Positions 5,073 through 8,554 of a stretch of 8,554 bases of DNA are shown one piece after another. The stretch is from JACOZM01 sp035289385 (GTDB lineage Archaea > Nanobdellota > Nanobdellia > Woesearchaeales > GW2011-AR9): contig DATDXI010000011.1 of the NCBI GenBank assembly GCA_035289385.1, forward strand, positions 1 to 8,554, read 5' to 3'. A program made the position numbers and the translations under genes. Every line of letters begins with the position of its first letter. Within the stretch, counting starts at the first letter, position 1. A model generated the notes under the pieces. It worked only from the letters and a program-made list of their open reading frames with translations, did not search any database and had not been told where the DNA came from.

Positions 5073-6830
5073 ATGATTGAAGCGCGTGCCAGCATAGATA
5101 GTGCCAAGCAAGTCATTTCTATCCTCAAAAAATTAAAAGCTGAACTAAAAGGAACATATTCCTTTCACGATATTATTTTTGTTCCGAAAGATAGCGAAAG
5201 ATCTCTCAATGATGGATTTGTGAGAGTTCGTGTGTATAAGACTAACAACTGGGACCAAAAGAACGTGGTGGTTACTCAGAAAGAAACGATTATTCATCAG
5301 AAGGGCAAAGAGAGCAAGATCCTTTTCAGAAAGGAATTTGATACAAAAGAGGAAGCTTTTTTGTTTGTTAATAAGAAGTATGGCTTGGATTTTCAACAAA
5401 GCATGGAGTTTGACCTTTCCGGAGAAGAATATCAGCTCGGCTCTGCACGGTTATTTATCGATACCATTCAATATCTTGGCCCTACCGTCGAGATTGTTGT
5501 GAAAGATGAGCGAGAGTTGCCTCATCTCCTGAAGATGATAAAGGTCAAAGAGGTGTTTCAAGACTGTGTTCCAGAGAAAATCCGGAAAATAAAGATGGAG
5601 GAGCTAGGTGAAGCAAAGAAACATTCCTCTATCTACAATCCAGCAGAAGACTCGTATCTACTGAAAGGGTGCATCGAAAAGTTTGCGGAAGGAAGAGTTT
5701 TGGATATGGGTACCGGTTCAGGAATTCTTGCCTTTACTGCCTTAGACCATCCATATGTCAGTGAAGTGGTTGCCGTTGACATAAATCCTGAAGCCATTTT
5801 GCAGCTCAAGAAAGAGATCAAGGAAAAGCATCTGCGGAGGATTACTGCTCTCGTCAGCGATCTCTTTTCTGATGTTCAGGGAAAATTTAATGTCATTCTC
5901 TTTAATCCTCCGTACTTGCCTCAAGATAAAGGTATTGAAGATGTTGCCTTATATGGGGGGAAGAAAGGTTGGGAAATCGCTCAGAAGTTCTTTGAGCATG
6001 CTTCTCATCATCTGGTGCAGGATGGAAAAATTCTGTTTTTGTTTTCTTCTCTCACGGGAAAAGAAAAGATAGAAGATATCATCAAGAGTTATCTTTTCCA
6101 ATTTCAAGAGATTGCCAAGGAGAAGCTGCCTCAATTTGAAGAGTTGTATGTATATATGGTTGAAAAAAGCCCATTGCTTCGGGAGTTGGAGAAGAAAAAT
6201 GTTGAACAGATCAGGTATTTTACTCATGGTAAACGGGGTAGTATCTTTCGGGGGGAGATCGACCGGAGCAAACTGGTCAAGACTCATTTTCCTGGCAAGA
6301 AAGATATTCAACAAGTTATCATCAAAATCAAGCGGGAAGAATCGGATGCCATAGGGAGGATCGCCAATGAAGTCAAATGGCTGACTGCCCTTAACCTATA
6401 TAATATAGGGCCTCGGCTGTTGTTTTCCGGGGAAGGCTATTTTGTCACTTCTTTTATTGAAGGGATGTTCATCATGGAATGGATAGCTTCTCATCGTTCA
6501 GCAGAGGTCAAGAAAGTGCTGCACAATGTCCTGCAGCAATGTTTTGTCATGGATACGAAGAAGGTGAATAAGGAAGAGATGCATCACCCTTTGAAACATA
6601 TTGTTGTTGATCCTAATAATAGGCCCATTCTCCTAGATTTCGAGCGCTGTGCACATGCGGAGAAGCCTCATAACGTCACTCAATTCATAGAATTTATCTG
6701 TCGCATGAAGAAGGAATTGGAAGGAAAAGGCATCTCTGTTCCTGTTGTGGAGCTTCGGGAGCTGTCAAAACAGTATAAAGAAGAGATGACCAAGGAGAAT
6801 TTGAATTGGATGATAGAACAGATATGCTGA
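5073..6830 (+). CDS. CYTH-like / HemK-type methyltransferase / COG2112-type kinase fusion
   Basis: This 585-aa protein appears to join three domains. Residues 1-175 resemble a CYTH (triphosphate tunnel) fold, with strands such as GFVRVRVY (48-55), VVVTQKE (65-71) and LGPTVEIVVK (135-144). The usual N-terminal ExExK is replaced by EARA, so activity is doubtful. Residues 186-365 are a HemK/Mtq2-type methyltransferase: YNPAEDSYLL (188-197), SAM loop LDMGTGSG (210-217), Asp236 for the SAM ribose, and the amide-binding NPPY (278-281). Archaeal relatives methylate the GGQ glutamine of release factor aRF1. Residues 380-585 match the predicted Ser/Thr kinase family COG2112: GKRGSIFRG, a VIIKIK lysine (418 or 420), Glu433, IGPRLL (445-450), FIEG (461-464), HHPLKHIVVD (504-513) and LDFER (521-525) in place of DFG. 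The single frame has no break. Whether the parts act on one substrate is unknown. Confidence 0.85.
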   Translation: MIEARASIDSAKQVISILKKLKAELKGTYSFHDIIFVPKDSERSLNDGFVRVRVYKTNNWDQKNVVVTQKETIIHQKGKESKILFRKEFDTKEEAFLFVNKKYGLDFQQSMEFDLSGEEYQLGSARLFIDTIQYLGPTVEIVVKDERELPHLLKMIKVKEVFQDCVPEKIRKIKMEELGEAKKHSSIYNPAEDSYLLKGCIEKFAEGRVLDMGTGSGILAFTALDHPYVSEVVAVDINPEAILQLKKEIKEKHLRRITALVSDLFSDVQGKFNVILFNPPYLPQDKGIEDVALYGGKKGWEIAQKFFEHASHHLVQDGKILFLFSSLTGKEKIEDIIKSYLFQFQEIAKEKLPQFEELYVYMVEKSPLLRELEKKNVEQIRYFTHGKRGSIFRGEIDRSKLVKTHFPGKKDIQQVIIKIKREESDAIGRIANEVKWLTALNLYNIGPRLLFSGEGYFVTSFIEGMFIMEWIASHRSAEVKKVLHNVLQQCFVMDTKKVNKEEMHHPLKHIVVDPNNRPILLDFERCAHAEKPHNVTQFIEFICRMKKELEGKGISVPVVELRELSKQYKEEMTKENLNWMIEQIC

Positions 6831-6843
6831 AGCATTGATTTAT

Positions 6844-7173
6844 CTAAACATGAACTTCTATGTTCTTATCCAATTCTTCCATGGACTTTAATTTCTTAAG
6901 AAGTAACGTATCATACAATTCAACCAACTGTTTTACAGCGATGTTTTGTTGATTTAGTTTGTAAAGAGTTGCTCTTCCAATTTTTCTTGTTTTTACGACA
7001 ATCCCTAATTCTAAAAGCTTAGGGACTAATGTATTTAAGGTTCCCCAACTTACCCCTGCATGAAGTAAGTCAGTTAAAGTATAATCAAATTCTCTCCCTT
7101 CTATCAAGTATTGCAATATCCTCATTCGTGGATTATCTCCCACATGTTCTAAAAACACGGATTCCTCGGTCAT
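6844..7173 (-). CDS. winged-helix DNA-binding regulator
   Basis: This 109-aa protein has a winged helix-turn-helix fold of the ArsR/MarR-like kind. NPRMRILQYLIEG (14-26) is helix 1, VSWGTLNTLVPKLLELGIV (about 41-59) is the recognition region, and VKTRKIGRATLYKLN (60-74) is the wing hairpin. The last 35 residues form a helix suited to dimerisation. No metal-binding Cys/His cluster or ligand domain is visible, so the effector is unknown. A TATA-like box about 26 nt before the ATG indicates a leaderless mRNA. It converges with the 585-aa gene (13 nt apart) and diverges from the 94-aa gene, so it may control that neighbour or itself; this is inference from position. Confidence 0.8.
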   Translation of the reverse strand: MTEESVFLEHVGDNPRMRILQYLIEGREFDYTLTDLLHAGVSWGTLNTLVPKLLELGIVVKTRKIGRATLYKLNQQNIAVKQLVELYDTLLLKKLKSMEELDKNIEVHV

Positions 7174-7193
7174 ACAACCTCTGAAACTTTTAC

Positions 7194-7204
7194 CTATTTA
7201 AATC
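7194..7204 (-). promoter_or_regulatory. TATA-like box of the winged-helix regulator
   Basis: The minus strand reads GATTTAAATAG, centred about 26 nt before the ATG at 7173. No Shine-Dalgarno is present, in keeping with a leaderless transcript. Confidence 0.55.
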
Positions 7205-7245
7205 TTTTGTTATTATATATCGATGTACAAAAAGGTAAGGAAATG

Positions 7246-7257
7246 ATTATTAATAAG
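7246..7257 (+). promoter_or_regulatory. TATA-like box of the 94-aa gene
   Basis: An AT-rich element, ATTATTAATAAG, is centred about 25 nt before the ATG at 7276. The two divergent promoters share a gap of about 100 nt, close enough for one regulator to affect both. Confidence 0.45.
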
Positions 7258-7275
7258 TTATCTGCCGTTTAGCTT

Positions 7276-7560
7276 ATGGATGAGATAGATGTTTTGAAAA
7301 AGTTAGTTCTTCAAAAATTAATACGTGGCAATGTTTGGGGTGGAAAGCATACACCTCTGGAGTTTTTGACCAAAGGAGTTCCAGAACATTATCGTAACAT
7401 GCACAAAGGAAAAAAGGCAGTGGAGAAAGCTTTGAAAGAGTTAACAAATGATGGATGGATAATTATCTTATCAAAGAGAACGGGTAGTGGGTCTGATGAT
7501 CATGTTTCTTTGAATCCACGAAGAGTGAGTGAGATTCGACAGTTTCTGGCACAATCATAA
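7276..7560 (+). CDS. small conserved archaeal winged-helix-like protein
   Basis: The 94-aa product has the pattern KHTPLEFLTKGVPEHY followed by KGKKAVEKALKELTNDGWII and ending HVSLNPRRVSEIRQFL. I associate this pattern (KHT..., a KGxPxH turn, a Lys-rich helix, then a wing ending in VSLNPRR) with a small archaeal protein family of unknown function, probably a winged helix that binds nucleic acid. No catalytic motif, membrane segment or signal is present. The TATA-like element about 25 nt upstream supports a leaderless start. It converges on the truncated helicase, whose stop codon lies 34 nt beyond its own. Confidence 0.7.
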   Translation: MDEIDVLKKLVLQKLIRGNVWGGKHTPLEFLTKGVPEHYRNMHKGKKAVEKALKELTNDGWIIILSKRTGSGSDDHVSLNPRRVSEIRQFLAQS

Positions 7561-7593
7561 TAAGGTGATAGATTTCTCTGACCTTCATTATAT

Positions 7594-8268
7594 TTAATAA
7601 AATTCCGTTTCTCCATTCACATGGATACCCTGCTTCAACTCTACTGGTCTCCAACTGTCCTGTACCAGCTCTGCGCCCAGCCATTTGGCTAACTCTTTAG
7701 GATTTCCTATTGTTGCTGACAAGCCGATGATCTGGGGGCTGATGATCGTTTTCAGCAAAGTAAGGATGATTTCCAACGTCGGGCCTCTCGTAGGATCGTT
7801 CAGCAGATGGATCTCGTCAACGATGATGGTCTTAATATAATAGATCCAGTCTGCCTTATGGCGCAGCAAGGAATCAAGCTTTTCTGAAGTGAGGATGATA
7901 AGATCATAGTTGGCAAGGTAAGGTGAAGGGGAATCGATGTCTCCAATAGAGATTGTCGTTTTGTATTCTGTTTTCTCCAACAGCCGTTTGAATTCTTTGA
8001 ACTTTTCATTGGCCAGGGCTTTGAGCGGAACGACATAGATCGCTTTTCCCTGCTTCAGCTGGTTGCAGATGGCCATCGAAGCAACTAACGTTTTTCCAGA
8101 AGCGGTGGGAGCGCAGATCAGCAAGGACTTCCCTTCCAGCAAGCCGGCAGCAAGAGCTTTCTCTTGGATAGGAGTCAATGAGGGATAGGAAGCATAGTGG
8201 TTTTTGAAGAAGTCCGGGAGAGGAAGGGAAGCTATCTGCATCTTTTGGTCGGGTGAGTGTATCATCAT
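7594..8268 (-). pseudogene. truncated Hel308/Ski2-like helicase, RecA1 domain only
   Basis: The 224-aa frame covers only the first motor domain of an SF2 Ski2/Hel308-type helicase, whose members usually exceed 600 aa. Motifs present are the Q-type LTPIQ (31-35), Walker A APTASGKT (53-60), Ia PLKALANEK (81-89), TSEK (127-130), DEIH (151-154), SATIGN (184-189) and the WRPV turn (206-209). It stops at GETEFY, so motifs IV-VI, the second RecA domain and the ratchet domain are missing. No continuation appears in other frames: the DNA beyond 7594 belongs to the 94-aa gene. Its start and promoter are repeated in inverted orientation at 8488-8554. A broken partial duplicate is likely, but the reading frame is clean and a short protein could still be made. 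Confidence 0.85.
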
Positions 8269-8298
8269 TTCTTCTCTTGAGGTATCTGAATTAAGTTC
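8232..8298 (-). repeat. left arm of a 67-bp perfect inverted repeat
   Basis: These 67 bases are the exact reverse complement of 8488-8554. They hold about 30 nt upstream of the helicase fragment plus its first 12 codons. The repeat may be longer, since the right arm is cut by the window edge. A weaker match, GCCACTATTTT at 8303-8313 (minus) and 8470-8480 (plus), continues it inward after a small gap. Confidence 0.95.
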
Positions 8299-8362
8299 TA
8301 TTAAAATAGTGGCTTGGTCAAGAGGTAAAACCCATTAATGACTTCGTAAGATGATGTTACTT

Positions 8363-8419
8363 GCCTGACAATATGCTTAAATGAACACATTATCATTGCC
8401 GTTATTCATGATGTCAGGC
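8363..8419. repeat. short inverted repeat at the centre of the large palindrome
   Basis: GCCTGACA (8363-8370) and TGTCAGGC (8412-8419) are reverse complements centred at about 8391, nearly the centre of the large repeat (8393). The DNA between this element and GCCACTATTTT is 49 nt on the left and 50 nt on the right, though mostly unlike in sequence. This suggests an old palindrome whose middle has decayed. Confidence 0.5.
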
Positions 8420-8430
8420 TGGATTTTCCG

Positions 8431-8468
8431 TTGACCTGAGCGAGCAAGAGTGAGCTCTTGCAGGTCAA
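8431..8468 (+). other. strong hairpin upstream of the right-hand helicase start
   Basis: TTGACCT (8431-8437) pairs with AGGTCAA (8462-8468), and GCAAGAG (8444-8450) pairs with CTCTTGC (8455-8461) around a TGAG loop. A 6-nt bulge lies on the 5' side. It is 50-87 nt before the ATG at 8518 and is only partly kept on the left arm. It could be an operator or a transposon-like end; no T tract follows, so it is not a typical terminator. Confidence 0.5.
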
Positions 8469-8487
8469 TGCCACTATTTTTGTTATG

Positions 8488-8554
8488 GAACTTAATTCAG
8501 ATACCTCAAGAGAAGAAATGATGATACACTCACCCGACCAAAAGATGCAGATAG
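8488..8554 (+). repeat. right arm of the 67-bp perfect inverted repeat
   Basis: The sequence from GAACTTAATTC to the last base of the window is identical to the reverse complement of 8232-8298. It carries the same presumptive promoter and the same first codons as the helicase fragment. The true end of the match lies outside the window. Confidence 0.95.
8518..8554 (+). CDS. start of a second helicase copy, cut by the window edge
   Basis: ATG at 8518 opens a frame with the same first 12 residues (MMIHSPDQKMQI) as the truncated helicase at 7594-8268. It continues past the window end. It could be the intact Hel308/Ski2-like gene from which the left fragment was copied; only the first codons are visible, so this is inference. 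Confidence 0.55.
   Translation, partial: MMIHSPDQKMQI

Noticed and set aside
7463..7684. 73-codon minus-strand frame that could continue the helicase after a frameshift
   Set aside because: It is out of frame within the helicase part and antisense to the 94-aa gene beyond it, with no helicase motifs.
8269..8517. Insertion sequence between the two helicase starts
   Set aside because: There is no transposase frame and no target duplication; the inverted repeats belong to the helicase start itself.

Overview
The window is archaeal DNA. It carries ribosomal protein S8e, a membrane-anchored archaeal LonB protease, a tRNA-Val gene with an intron that fits a bulge-helix-bulge (BHB) fold, a HemK/Mtq2-type methyltransferase joined to a COG2112-type kinase, and a Hel308/Ski2-like helicase fragment. 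Several starts have an archaeal TATA-like box about 25-30 nt upstream and no Shine-Dalgarno sequence, as in leaderless transcripts. The exact lineage cannot be read from the sequence. A DPANN-type or other uncultivated archaeon is plausible because of the loose gene order, the odd fusion and the non-canonical tRNA intron, but this is inference.

Layout. Positions 1-136 hold a long imperfect palindrome that may be a branched structured RNA, followed by a T tract. From 201 to 4996 everything is on the minus strand: an unrecognised 325-aa protein with an Arg/Gly-rich tail, S8e, LonB, the kleisin ScpA, a stretch with 15-bp tandem repeats and no clear gene, and tRNA-Val(UAC) with a 21-nt intron in its D loop. 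A divergent promoter region (about 5000-5072) separates the tRNA from a plus-strand 585-aa three-domain protein (CYTH-like, methyltransferase, kinase). Next is a divergent pair of small winged-helix proteins (minus 6844-7173, plus 7276-7560). The right end holds a helicase fragment cut off after its first RecA domain (minus 7594-8268). An inverted copy of its start and promoter lies at 8488-8554, where the window ends.

How it fits together. The left two thirds is housekeeping: translation (S8e, tRNA-Val and a predicted release-factor methyltransferase), membrane proteolysis (LonB) and chromosome organisation (ScpA). These genes look individually promoted rather than one operon. The right end from about 6840 looks more fluid: small regulators, a broken helicase and an inverted duplication. 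I found no complete new defence system, CRISPR array, integrase or transposase. The most notable items are the D-loop tRNA intron, the three-domain fusion, the inverted helicase duplication, and the multiplied TATA-like repeat in front of scpA.
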